NCBI RefSeq assembly: GCF_000760695.4
Contig: NZ_JHEG04000001.1
Coordinates: 3,382,452-3,446,451, forward strand
Source: Tolypothrix bouteillei VB521301
GTDB taxonomy: Bacteria; Cyanobacteriota; Cyanobacteriia; Cyanobacteriales; Nostocaceae
Length of the DNA: 64,000 nucleotides
Direction: 5' to 3'
The notes under the pieces are model-generated. The model searched no databases and was not told where the DNA came from. It saw only the letters and a program-made list of their open reading frames with translations. Shown here in pieces: positions 37,609 through 45,521 of the stretch (within the stretch, counting starts at the first letter, position 1; every line of letters starts with the position of its first letter). Position numbers and translations under genes: made by a program.

Positions 37609-38283
37609 CTATACCAGTGCAGCAGCTTTCTCCAACAATCCCTGGAATAACTTCAGCCCATCGCTATTCCCTAACATGGGATCGGATGCTCTCTCTGGAT
37701 GAGGCATCATTCCCAGCACGTTACCTTTAAGATTGCAAATTCCACCGATGTTGTTTAGCGAGCCATTGGGATTATCTCCCTCATAGCGAAACAGCACTTG
37801 AGCGTTATTTTCAATCTCTGATAGGGTATTCTCATCTGCATAGAATCGCCCTTCCCCGTGGGCAATAGGCAATGTGATGATTTCCCCTGTTTGATAATTT
37901 TGCGTCCAGGGGAGGTTTGTACGTTCAACTTTTACGGGAACGCGATCGCAAATAAAATGTAAGTCTTGATTTCGCGTCAATGCTCCCGGTAGCAGCCCCG
38001 CCTCAGTCAGTACTTGAAACCCATTGCATATACCGAGAACTGGTTTGCCCTTTTGAGCGTGTTCGATAACTTCCCGCATAACGGGAGAAAACTGCGCTAT
38101 AGCACCACACCGGAGGTAATCCCCGTAACTAAAACCACCAGGGATAATAACGACATCGACATCGGAAAGGTCGGTGTCTTGATGCCAAACCATGCGAGTT
38201 GGTTGTCCCATCAAGTCTTTGGTAACATAGGCAACATCGCGATCGCAGTTAGAACCAGGAAAAACAACAACACCAAATTTCAT
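37609..38283 (-). CDS. purQ: Phosphoribosylformylglycinamidine synthase subunit PurQ
   Basis: A 224-residue class I glutamine amidotransferase. It frees ammonia from glutamine for FGAM synthase (PurL) in step four of purine synthesis. The nucleophile sits in VLGICNGFQ (Cys about 86) and the His-Glu pair in MMPHPERASD. The N-terminus KFGVVVFPGSNCDRDV is typical. purS lies 66 bp upstream on the same strand with a heptamer repeat in the gap; purL is not in the window. Confidence 0.97.
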   Translation of the reverse strand: MKFGVVVFPGSNCDRDVAYVTKDLMGQPTRMVWHQDTDLSDVDVVIIPGGFSYGDYLRCGAIAQFSPVMREVIEHAQKGKPVLGICNGFQVLTEAGLLPGALTRNQDLHFICDRVPVKVERTNLPWTQNYQTGEIITLPIAHGEGRFYADENTLSEIENNAQVLFRYEGDNPNGSLNNIGGICNLKGNVLGMMPHPERASDPMLGNSDGLKLFQGLLEKAAALV

Positions 38284-38289
38284 AATTGT

Positions 38290-38362
38290 TCACGGCTAAT
38301 AGCTAATAGCTAATAGCTAATGGTTAATGGTGCAATGAGCTATTAACCATTAGCCATTAGCA
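38290..38362. repeat. TAGCTAA/ATTAGCC heptamer repeats between purS and purQ
   Basis: GCTAATAGCTAATAGC and further heptamers, then the complement TTAACCATTAGCCATTAG, fill the purS-purQ gap. The array reaches into the end of purS, whose final codons (Ala-Asn-Gly-stop) are repeat units. It can fold as a hairpin in the purSQ mRNA. Confidence 0.75.
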
Positions 38363-38634
38363 ACTCTTGTTTCTGATTCGACTTCACTCAAATCAAAGCG
38401 ATAATTTTCAATCACCGGGTTTGCGAGCATTTGGTCGCACATCCGATCCAGGTCCTGGCGGGCTGTGCTTTCATCTGGTGCGGAGAGGGTAACTTCAATG
38501 TATTTACCGATCCTTACCCGCTCGACATTGTGATATCCTAACTGTTTCAGTCCCGAGCTTACTGCTACACCAGCAGGGTCTAGGACTGAAGGACGGAGTG
38601 TCACATAAATTTTAGCTTGATACTTCCTTTGCAC
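38350..38634 (-). CDS. purS: Phosphoribosylformylglycinamidine synthase subunit PurS
   Basis: A 94-residue small subunit that bridges PurQ and PurL and passes ammonia between them. The sequence YQAKIYVTLRPSVLDPAGVA, then GLKQLGYHNVERVRIGKYIE, is diagnostic. The start is GTG 38634 (VQRKYQAK); no closer ATG fits the family start. The last three residues come from a heptamer repeat, so the C-terminus is probably strain-specific. Confidence 0.95.
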   Translation of the reverse strand: MQRKYQAKIYVTLRPSVLDPAGVAVSSGLKQLGYHNVERVRIGKYIEVTLSAPDESTARQDLDRMCDQMLANPVIENYRFDLSEVESETRVANG

Positions 38635-38858
38635 TGGCTTTAGCTAAAGACTGCGATCGTAATACTACATCCTTTTGCTGCAACTGGAAGCTATAAGATT
38701 TTGCTTATAAAAAGTTAAGCTAAAACTTAGCCAAGGTAACAATTTAAAAAATCTTGTTGCTAAGGGACTATGAGATTCCCATTATTAGGGGTTAAGCTAG
38801 AAAATAGTCATGGTGACAGTATAAAAAATACTGGTTAAATAAGAGAGATCTCAATCGT

Positions 38859-39269
38859 ATGTTGTTGTCTATGAGAGCCGTTCGCACACGCAGTCAAGAT
38901 CGCATTCTAAATCTGCTGAAAACTGTCAAGCAGGGTATATCCGCGCAGGATATTTATGTGGAATTACGCAACCGCAACCAAAGCATGGGCTTGGCAACCG
39001 TTTATCGTTCTTTGGAAGCCTTAAAACTTGAAGGCATGGTACAAGTCAGGACATTAGGTAACGGAGAAGCCCTTTACAGCTTAGCGCAGCAAGACAAGCA
39101 TCACCTAACCTGCCTCCAGTGTGGTGCATCCATTCCAATTAACCAATGCCCGGTCCACGATTTAGAAACTCAGTTGCAAGATACTCACAAGTTCAGAATT
39201 TTCTATCACACCCTAGAATTTTTCGGCTTGTGCAGTCAATGTCAGGTGGCACAAGCATCTGGGGAATAG
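38859..39269 (+). CDS. zur: Fur-family regulator, Zur/FurB-like
   Basis: A 136-residue metal-dependent repressor. The winged helix contains AQDIYVELRNRNQSMGLATVYRSLEAL, and the C-terminal part carries two structural zinc CxxC motifs (CLQC and CSQC) with conserved HH before the first. The text matches the FurB (zinc uptake regulator) branch of cyanobacterial Fur proteins more than the iron Fur or PerR branches; this choice rests on recalled sequences. Either ATG 38859 (with AGAGAGAT upstream) or ATG 38871 could start it. It lies opposite purS with a 224-bp gap. No Zur box could be assigned by eye. Confidence 0.82.
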   Translation: MLLSMRAVRTRSQDRILNLLKTVKQGISAQDIYVELRNRNQSMGLATVYRSLEALKLEGMVQVRTLGNGEALYSLAQQDKHHLTCLQCGASIPINQCPVHDLETQLQDTHKFRIFYHTLEFFGLCSQCQVAQASGE

Positions 39270-39346
39270 AGATAAGGGGGAGTAGGAACTGGGGACTCGA
39301 GAGAAGGAATTATATTAACCTCTTGTCCCCCTTGTCCCCTATTCTC

Positions 39347-40345
39347 CTATCCCTTATTTCCTGGGGGCATTTGCAAGCCCAGTAAGGGATTTGAGTCCGT
39401 ATGACCATCTGCAACAATTGAGCGGATACCTTCTAAGGTTGCAGGGATAGTACGTGGGTCCATAAACATGACCTTACTGCTATCACTCTTGCCAATTGTT
39501 GCACCCATATCCAAGTAACCCAAAGCAAACAGAACCTCTAAAGCCTGATGAACGGTAGAGTCTGTTTTAATTTTTTGAGCAATAATGTCTGCTGATTCAG
39601 CAATAGCTTGAGCCTTGAGCACCTGCTGTTGTCGTTCTGCTTGCGCCCTAAGAACGATCGCCTTTTGTTCGGCTTCAGCTTGCAAAATCACCGCTTTTTG
39701 GCGGGCTTCTGCATCCAAAACTTGGGCATCAGCTTTACCTCTAGCAGAGTTGACAGCGGAATCTCTGTCTCCCTCAGAAGTTAAAATAGCTGCTCGTTTG
39801 CGGCGTTCTGCTGCCATTTGCAGTTCCATCGATTCCCGGACTGCTTGAGAAGGAATAATATCCCGCAGTTCTACCCGCGTGACTTTTACACCCCAAGGAT
39901 CGGTTGCAACGTCCAAGTCATGTAACAGAATTTCATTAATTTGAGCGCGGGCGGTAAAAGTTTCATCTAGCTCCAATTTACCCATCTCCGCACGAATTTG
40001 AGTCAGTACTAAATTCTCCATTGCCATGCGGAGGTTTTCCACTTTGTAGTAAGATTTCTCCATATCGACAATGCGCCAGTAAACCACCGCATCAACAGTA
40101 ATTGACACGTTGTCCCGAGTAATACACTGTTGTGGGGGAATATCTATCACTTTTTCCCGGATAGTTTCGCGAAAAACCAGTCTGTCTGCAACGGGAATGA
40201 TAAAGTTAAGCCCCGGTTCTAGCTTTTTGTTATAGCTACCCAAACGTTCCACTAAGGCTTCATTACCCTGATTGATGACTTTTACAGAACCTGCTAAGGC
40301 AGAACCGCCTAAAGCTAAAAATACAAGTAAAAAAAACTGTTCCAT
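39347..40345 (-). CDS. SPFH/stomatin-like membrane protein (paraslipin/QmcA type)
   Basis: A 332-residue protein with an N-terminal membrane anchor ([18 protein letters not shown]), then a band-7/SPFH domain ([25 protein letters not shown] to [15 protein letters not shown]). A long Ala/Glu/Arg-rich coiled coil follows (about 175-265), then a short C-terminal tail. Such proteins form oligomeric membrane scaffolds and work with NfeD partners. The NfeD gene lies 28 bp upstream, so both are co-transcribed. Confidence 0.93.
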   Translation of the reverse strand: MEQFFLLVFLALGGSALAGSVKVINQGNEALVERLGSYNKKLEPGLNFIIPVADRLVFRETIREKVIDIPPQQCITRDNVSITVDAVVYWRIVDMEKSYYKVENLRMAMENLVLTQIRAEMGKLELDETFTARAQINEILLHDLDVATDPWGVKVTRVELRDIIPSQAVRESMELQMAAERRKRAAILTSEGDRDSAVNSARGKADAQVLDAEARQKAVILQAEAEQKAIVLRAQAERQQQVLKAQAIAESADIIAQKIKTDSTVHQALEVLFALGYLDMGATIGKSDSSKVMFMDPRTIPATLEGIRSIVADGHTDSNPLLGLQMPPGNKG

Positions 40346-40373
40346 ATGTTAAGTTTCCTATTTATTCAGCGCC

Positions 40374-40808
40374 TTATGAGTGCAATATATTCTCAGGCAT
40401 CACGTAGAGAGTCGTACCTTCGCGCCTTGTAACATAAACTCTTTGATTGGCTGCTACGCTGAGTTTTTCATCGTCACATCGCGCCCGCCAAGAATTGCCT
40501 TCATACAGAACTCGTCCAGTTTTCCCCGCAGGAATCTCAGTTAAAGTTTCAGCTACGATCGCTTGCTGAATTTTTGACTTGCGTCGTGACGGTGTTACAA
40601 ATCGACGGCTAAGTAAGACGAAAGATGTGGAAAGCAACAGCCAAACCACTGCTTGCAGCCATAACTTGTGCAAAATCACTTGAGACAACAGCGCCACCAC
40701 AAAAGCGCTTATGCCCATTAAAAAGGCAACAAAAGCTGTTGGCACAAACAGTTCCGTTAAACACAGAAGCGCACCTGCTAACAGCCAAATAAGGGTAGTA
40801 CTTGGCAT
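40374..40808 (-). CDS. NfeD-family membrane protein
   Basis: A 144-residue protein with three hydrophobic segments in the first 75 residues (LIWLLAGALLCLTELFV, FVAFLMGISAFVVALL, LWLQAVVWLLLSTSFVLL). A C-terminal OB-fold domain follows (GKTGRVLYEGNSWRARCDDEKLS to VYVTRREGTTLYV). This is the short NfeD type, without a ClpP-like protease part. It is the first gene of a two-gene operon with the SPFH protein and probably assists its membrane assembly. Confidence 0.92.
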   Translation of the reverse strand: MPSTTLIWLLAGALLCLTELFVPTAFVAFLMGISAFVVALLSQVILHKLWLQAVVWLLLSTSFVLLSRRFVTPSRRKSKIQQAIVAETLTEIPAGKTGRVLYEGNSWRARCDDEKLSVAANQRVYVTRREGTTLYVMPENILHS

Positions 40809-41200
40809 AAAGCCATCCTAAAAAATATATTTAGCCATCAACGCATTTCTTATGGTTTAAATACATTCATGCGTTAACTGTTTCCAGAAAAGACTGAGTT
40901 GTTTATCATTTGACCTTAGTAAAAGTTTTTAGTATATTTACATTTTGTAATATACTTTTGTTTATTTATACCTACCTACTGAAGTATTAAGTGTACAATT
41001 CAACTTTATTCTAACGTTCTAGGTTGAGAAGTGCTGAACAATCGTCAGTAGTTACCAGCAACCACTAACTATAGCAATCTTATTTGAGATCCGCACAAAG
41101 GAGACAAGGGAGACAAGGAAGAGGTGTTTGCAACTCCTACACGGGCTGCTATAGCAACTACCATCCACCAACTACCAAACACTAACCACTAACCATTTTC
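40809..41200. other. Intergenic region between nfeD and the PP2C gene
   Basis: A 392-bp region between divergent genes. The first half is AT-rich and should hold promoters. The second half carries a dispersed repeat (41098-41140, GGAGACAAGGGAGACAAGG, homologous in reverse to 2962-3004) and TAACCACTAACCATT heptamers just before the PP2C start. No gene is seen. Confidence 0.6.
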
Positions 41201-43135
41201 ATGCTTTCTACTCAACGAATAATTTATTGCACAAATCCAGACTGTAGCAACCCTATTAATTCTGTGGGAGATAGTATTTGTTCGAGTTGCCAAACACCTA
41301 TAGTTCATCGCTATCTTTGGGCAACCGGGCTATCAGCAACCGAATTTAAAATAGGAGAAAAGGTAGAAGATAGATATGAGGTGATTACGCCTCAAATCTG
41401 GTTGGATACTTTACCAGGACGAGCGCCAGACATACCAGAAGACGTACCAGAAGAAATTATTCCATATCTACGTTTATACCATCACCGATTGCATTTGCCT
41501 CAAGTTCATGGATTAGTTTATTTACCCATAGGACATGGAAATCCTATTTTCTTATTAGAAAATGCACCTATAGATGAAACGGGAAATCTCTACCCAACAC
41601 TAGAAGATGCTTGGGAACAAGCAAAAGGTGTCAGACAAGTTTATTGGCTGTGGCAAATTCTTCAATTATGGACACCGCTATCAGAACTGAGAGTTGCTGG
41701 AAGTTTGCTTGTTCCTTATAACTTGCGAGTACAAGGTTGGTGCGTGCGATTGGTACAACTTGTAGAAACTAGAGGCGCTGCGTCCCTACACACTCAGCCT
41801 TTACAACAACTAGCAGAATGCTGGGAACCTTGGGTAGCGACTGCAAAAACTCAAGTCGCAAAAGAATTAAAAAATATTGTACAGCAGATGCGTAGTGGGG
41901 AAGCTAATTTAGAAACTATCACTTCTCAACTGAATGCTTTACTGCTCTCATCAGCAGCAGAATTGCCGCTCATGGTACGAGTATCGGGAAATACAAATAT
42001 TGGTTCTACAGTCTTGTTTCAGAATGAAGATGCTTGCTACCCCACTGATTCTGTAGATCCAGATGACCCCTTATTGCCTCATGTATCAATTGTTTGCGAT
42101 GGTATTGGCGGACATGAAGGTGGCGAAGTCGCAAGCCAATTAGCGGTGCAATCCTTAAAGCTACAAATCCGCGCCTTGCTAGCTGAGGTTGCGGAACAAA
42201 CAGAACTCGCCACACCAGATTTATTGCAAAAACAACTCGAAGCCATTTTGCGGATTGTAAATAATCTGATTTGCAATTGCAATAACGAACAAAACCGCGA
42301 AGGAACCCAACGAATGGGTACGACTGTTGTGATGGCGGTACAACCGCCACAGGTCGTTCAAACTCCCGCAGGATGGGAGTCTCACAATGCTCACGAACTT
42401 TACTTAGCAAGTGTCGGCGATAGCCGTGCTTACTGGATGACCCATCACTATTGTCAATTGCTGACGGTAGATGATGATGTTGCAGGGCGGGAAGTCCGTT
42501 ACGGGCGGAGTTTTTATCGCAAAGCCCTAGAACGTCCAGATGCTACAGCCCTTACCCAAGCCTTGGGAACAAAAGATGGTGAGTTTTTGCGTCCCTCAAT
42601 TCAACGATTTATTTTGGAAGAAGACGGCATACTCTTGCTGTGCTCTGATGGCTTAAGTGACAATGACTGGGTAGAACACTCCTGGCAAGAATTTGCTTTA
42701 CCAGTGTTAAGAGGCGAACTATCCCCAGAGGATGCTGTTGCTGCATGGATTGATTTGGCAAATCAAAAAAATGCTCACGACAACGTGTCTGTTGTTCTGA
42801 CACTTTGCCGTGTCTCCCCAGATTATTTGGTACCCATGACGCGATCGCTACTCCCGGTAGAAATCGAACAAGAGGAAGAACAGGAGCTGACAGCGAGCGC
42901 TCAAGCGCTTTTGGATTTAGATACAGAAGCCCCACCTGCTGTAGGGAAGAAAGCTCAAGCCCCCGGAAAAACTCAGCGCCACCGTTTTCGTTGGATATGG
43001 ATTTTGGGATTGTTTGCCGTGCTTGCAGCCGGTACAGGTGGCGGATTGTTTGCTTGGTGGAAATTGAGCCCTCAAACATTCCAGCAAACTTGTCAGAAAC
43101 TTCCTCCAAACGTGCGGGGATTGTGTAAGAGATAA
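41201..43135 (+). CDS. PP2C-type protein phosphatase with N-terminal zinc ribbon and kinase-like segment, membrane anchored
   Basis: A 644-residue protein. Cys10, Cys15, Cys27 and Cys30 form an N-terminal zinc ribbon. Residues about 50-235 (KVEDRYEVITPQIW, then FLLENAPI, then LVPYNLRVQGWCVRLVQL) are reminiscent of a degraded Ser/Thr kinase fold without HRD or DFG; this is inference. Residues about 255-545 form a PPM/PP2C phosphatase with the metal motifs CDGIGGHEGGEVAS, LASVGDSRAYW, LLLCSDGLSDNDW and HDNVSVVL, so it should dephosphorylate Ser/Thr residues using Mn or Mg. A single hydrophobic helix near the C-terminus (about 605-627) anchors it with the catalytic part in the cytosol. It stands alone and is followed by a hairpin at 43301-43328. 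Confidence 0.9.
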   Translation: MLSTQRIIYCTNPDCSNPINSVGDSICSSCQTPIVHRYLWATGLSATEFKIGEKVEDRYEVITPQIWLDTLPGRAPDIPEDVPEEIIPYLRLYHHRLHLPQVHGLVYLPIGHGNPIFLLENAPIDETGNLYPTLEDAWEQAKGVRQVYWLWQILQLWTPLSELRVAGSLLVPYNLRVQGWCVRLVQLVETRGAASLHTQPLQQLAECWEPWVATAKTQVAKELKNIVQQMRSGEANLETITSQLNALLLSSAAELPLMVRVSGNTNIGSTVLFQNEDACYPTDSVDPDDPLLPHVSIVCDGIGGHEGGEVASQLAVQSLKLQIRALLAEVAEQTELATPDLLQKQLEAILRIVNNLICNCNNEQNREGTQRMGTTVVMAVQPPQVVQTPAGWESHNAHELYLASVGDSRAYWMTHHYCQLLTVDDDVAGREVRYGRSFYRKALERPDATALTQALGTKDGEFLRPSIQRFILEEDGILLLCSDGLSDNDWVEHSWQEFALPVLRGELSPEDAVAAWIDLANQKNAHDNVSVVLTLCRVSPDYLVPMTRSLLPVEIEQEEEQELTASAQALLDLDTEAPPAVGKKAQAPGKTQRHRFRWIWILGLFAVLAAGTGGGLFAWWKLSPQTFQQTCQKLPPNVRGLCKR

Positions 43136-43300
43136 GGGGATCGGGGGATAAGAGGTTGACCTATGGAGCACAGTAGAGTGAAGATAAGAAGGATTAGACC
43201 TCTTGCTAAGGCACCCAGGGATTAAAATATTTCCCGAAACTCTTCTCCTTCAACTCTCTTTGGAGAAAAAAGGTAATGTTGCGGGATAATCTATAACATT

Positions 43301-43328
43301 AAAGCCTGCACGGGCAGGCTTTGTTTGT
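43301..43328 (+). terminator. Hairpin AAAGCCTGC/GCAGGCTTT with T-rich tail
   Basis: A perfect 9-bp stem with a 4-nt loop, followed by TGTTTGT. It is a copy of the dispersed repeat at 13285-13311 and lies 165 bp past the PP2C gene. It has terminator form, but it is a mobile repeat, so the role is uncertain. Confidence 0.55.
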
Positions 43329-43483
43329 CTGATAACGTCACAAGCACCGAACAGCCTGTCCGTGCAGACTAAGTCCGAAGGTCAGATTTTGCAAGCAGTC
43401 TATTTTTCAAAAAAAGCAATTTTCAGTGAGGAATAGCTGTGGAGACACTGGTGGAAATACAGAAGCAAGGTGTAAAAGAAGAT

Positions 43484-43705
43484 ATGAAAATTGGCGATCG
43501 CGTCCGTGTTAAAGAATCTGTCATCGTTTACCACAATCCCGAATCTCGGGGAAAAGCTTTTGACCTCAAAGGTTCAGAAGGTGTAGTTGAGCGTGTAATC
43601 AACCAATGGCAAGGCAGACCTGTCAGCGCTAACTTGCCCATCTACGTTCAATTTAGTAAAAAATTTAGAGCCCATTTACGAGAAAATGAATTAGAGCTTA
43701 TATAA
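43484..43705 (+). CDS. ftrV: Ferredoxin-thioredoxin reductase, variable (alpha) subunit
   Basis: A 73-residue subunit that clamps the catalytic FtrC subunit in the enzyme passing electrons from ferredoxin to thioredoxin in the light. The core GDRVRVKESVIVYHNPESRG, then GVVERVINQWQGRPVSANLP, is diagnostic. The frame extends upstream to GTG 43439, but ATG 43484 (MKIGDRV) matches the family start and length and has AAAGAAG in front. FtrC is not in this window. Confidence 0.93.
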   Translation: MKIGDRVRVKESVIVYHNPESRGKAFDLKGSEGVVERVINQWQGRPVSANLPIYVQFSKKFRAHLRENELELI

Positions 43706-43711
43706 CCAAGT

Positions 43712-43936
43712 TTACTTGCGGCGACAGAACCATCGCATTATATTTAGTTCGCCGCGCATTCTTTCTAATTCTTGGCGGTTTTGCTCTGCTGTCATGTGAT
43801 ACCACTCGCAGTGGCGTTTAAACTCAGAACGAGCTTGAACTTCCTGATAGAACTGGTAAGTTGTCTGGTATGAAGCAAAGGTTTCCTCAACTTCCGGTTG
43901 AGGAGCAGGAATAATATGTGGTAAGTGTTGAGACAT
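43712..43936 (-). CDS. Small conserved hypothetical protein
   Basis: A 74-residue soluble protein (QPEVEETFASYQTTYQFYQ, then CEWYHMTAEQNRQELERMR) with a helical, tyrosine- and glutamate-rich composition, ending in a basic stretch CRRK. It is convergent with ftrV, only 6 bp away. The family could not be named, but composition and packing against ftrV argue that it is real. Confidence 0.65.
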   Translation of the reverse strand: MSQHLPHIIPAPQPEVEETFASYQTTYQFYQEVQARSEFKRHCEWYHMTAEQNRQELERMRGELNIMRWFCRRK

Positions 43937-43974
43937 TTGATTTTAGATTTTAGATTTTGGATTGAGAACATTCC

Positions 43975-44763
43975 TCAAAGCCATCCACGCAAGCCGTAAG
44001 CAACAATCCCAACATATTCTTTTATAGCAGCCGTTAACATCTCTAAGTTATCCACACTAGGCAGCAAATTTAAGATGGCTGATTTGGGGCTGCTAGTTAG
44101 TTCTTGTAATTCGCCTTCACTTACAAGAAAGTCGGTAGGTGCGGGAAACGCATCAATTCCTTGACGCTTAAAAATCAGCAGCGATCGCGGCATATGCATC
44201 GCGGAAGTTACCAATAATACACGACGAATCCCACGGGACTGGAGAATTTTTTTCACATTGACTGCATTTTGATAGGTATTTAAGGAATCAGGCTCTTGCA
44301 CGAGTGCCTCTGCTGGTATACCAATGGAAGATAGGATTGACGCCATATCTCCCGACTCAGATGGACCCCTACCCCGCCAATCAATCCGACCACCACTGAG
44401 GACGATCGCGGGTGCTTTTTTTTGCAAATAGAGTTGAGCCGCATAAAGAACGCGATCGCCCGCTTCATTTAAATCTACAGTTGGGCGGGGAGGAAAAGCT
44501 GATTTCGTTGCGCCACCTAAAACCACAATAGCTTCTGCATTTGGAATTCCACCTGGAATATTTTGCCATTCCAGAGAACGCACAAGACTTCGAGCCACCC
44601 AGCTGTTACTACTGACTAACAACACCACGAGCGACAGCACAATAAAAAAAGCGGCTGTGCGGGGTCGCTTCCACAACATAATGAAAGCTATCAGCATACA
44701 CACACAAGCTAGCCCCAGTGGGTAGAAAAATAGCGGTAATAATTTGGACAGATATAGGAACAT
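43975..44763 (-). CDS. YdcF/DUF218 family membrane protein (ElyC/SanA-like)
   Basis: A 262-residue protein with two N-terminal membrane helices (about 7-28 and 36-53), then the DUF218 domain. It has the family motifs AIVVLGGATKSA, NEAGDRVLYAAQLY, IVLSGGR, EPDSLNTYQNAVNVKKIL and VTSAMHMPRSLLIFKRQGI. ElyC and SanA of enterobacteria act in cell-envelope maintenance; the enzymatic activity is unknown. The domain would face the periplasm. It is followed at 39 bp by the small hypothetical gene on the same strand. Confidence 0.9.
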   Translation of the reverse strand: MFLYLSKLLPLFFYPLGLACVCMLIAFIMLWKRPRTAAFFIVLSLVVLLVSSNSWVARSLVRSLEWQNIPGGIPNAEAIVVLGGATKSAFPPRPTVDLNEAGDRVLYAAQLYLQKKAPAIVLSGGRIDWRGRGPSESGDMASILSSIGIPAEALVQEPDSLNTYQNAVNVKKILQSRGIRRVLLVTSAMHMPRSLLIFKRQGIDAFPAPTDFLVSEGELQELTSSPKSAILNLLPSVDNLEMLTAAIKEYVGIVAYGLRGWL

Positions 44764-44830
44764 GGATTGCTAATTGTTAACTGCTAATAGCTAATGGTGA
44801 GACCAGAGAAAGCAGGCGGTGAGACCAGTG

Positions 44831-44902
44831 CTGTAGGCGGGTCTCCCGCGCCCTGGCTACTGGTGAGTCCAGCCCTGTAGGCGGGTTTCCCGCGCCCTGG
44901 GG
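44831..44902 (+). repeat. Two copies of the GTAGGCGGG...CCCTGG repeat
   Basis: Copies at 44831-44856 and 44875-44902 each contain the palindromic core GGCGGGTYTCCCGC followed by GCCCTGG. They are in direct orientation and 44 bp apart, with a third copy inverted at 13203-13230. Confidence 0.7.
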
Positions 44903-44949
44903 ACTGGCGAACCCAGAGGGCGAACCCGAAGAGCTAATGGTAGTTAACT

Positions 44950-45019
44950 ATTAGTCATTAGCCATTAGTCATTAGCCATTAGCCATTAGCCATTAGCCAT
45001 TAGCCATTAGCTATTAGCC
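44950..45019 (+). repeat. Ten tandem ATTAGYC heptamers
   Basis: The run consists of ten 7-bp units in register: ATTAGTC, ATTAGCC, ATTAGTC, five ATTAGCC, ATTAGCT and ATTAGCC. This is the short tandemly repeated repetitive sequence type known from filamentous cyanobacteria. It ends 5 bp before the stop of the next gene (minus strand). Confidence 0.9.
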
Positions 45020-45023
45020 AAGT

Positions 45024-45521
45024 TTACCTTTCCCAAAACCGGAGGTTAATGCCTCCACTGGAACGGCGACGGAATTTACGGGTGGTTTTTCTAACTTGTC
45101 GCCTGACTGGTTTGTCATCGGGAAGAGTAGCTTCTGCTTCTTCCATATCACCTGTCGGTAGCTGAGTTCTGGTATCTTCTTTAGTTTCCCACCAAGCAAT
45201 AATCCAACCGCCACCTATACCAGCAATTGCACCTAGCAAGATACCCATAGGAGGATTGTAGCCTGCAAAGACAAAGCCAAGTAAGAAAAACAACCAGTAT
45301 TTTAGCCCCGCATCAATGCCTTCAGAAACACCTATATCAGGTTGTTTCGGACCCGTTTTCTGTGCTGACGTCATCCATCCTATGGCAATACCACCAAGTA
45401 CGCCTAAGAAAATACTTAAGGATGGTTGATACCCTGTGCTTAAAAATACTAGTGTTAAAAATAACCCAAATAGAGTTTGAGTAATAAAGTTTCCAGAGAA
45501 GCTTAACTTTGGTGGTGCCAT
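45024..45521 (-). CDS. Hypothetical membrane protein with glycine-rich helices
   Basis: A 165-residue protein with four hydrophobic segments (ITQTLFGLFLTLVFLS, LSIFLGVLGGIAIGWM, YWLFFLLGFVFAGY, MGILLGAIAGIGGGWIIAWW), apparently two tandem hairpins each carrying the pattern GYxPxxxIxLGxxxGIxxGW. It therefore looks like an internal duplication. The C-terminal 50 residues are charged and end in a very basic stretch (RRQVRKTTRKFRRR). Function unknown. It overlaps the upstream APH-kinase gene by 19 bp, so the two are probably co-translated. Confidence 0.72.
   Translation of the reverse strand: MAPPKLSFSGNFITQTLFGLFLTLVFLSTGYQPSLSIFLGVLGGIAIGWMTSAQKTGPKQPDIGVSEGIDAGLKYWLFFLLGFVFAGYNPPMGILLGAIAGIGGGWIIAWWETKEDTRTQLPTGDMEEAEATLPDDKPVRRQVRKTTRKFRRRSSGGINLRFWER

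Noticed and set aside
42609..43109. A 166-codon minus-strand frame inside the PP2C gene
   Set aside because: It lies opposite the conserved phosphatase motifs; a shadow frame.
44950..45019. Regular repeat array that could be mistaken for CRISPR
   Set aside because: Units are 7 bp in direct tandem with no spacers, and there are no cas genes in the window.
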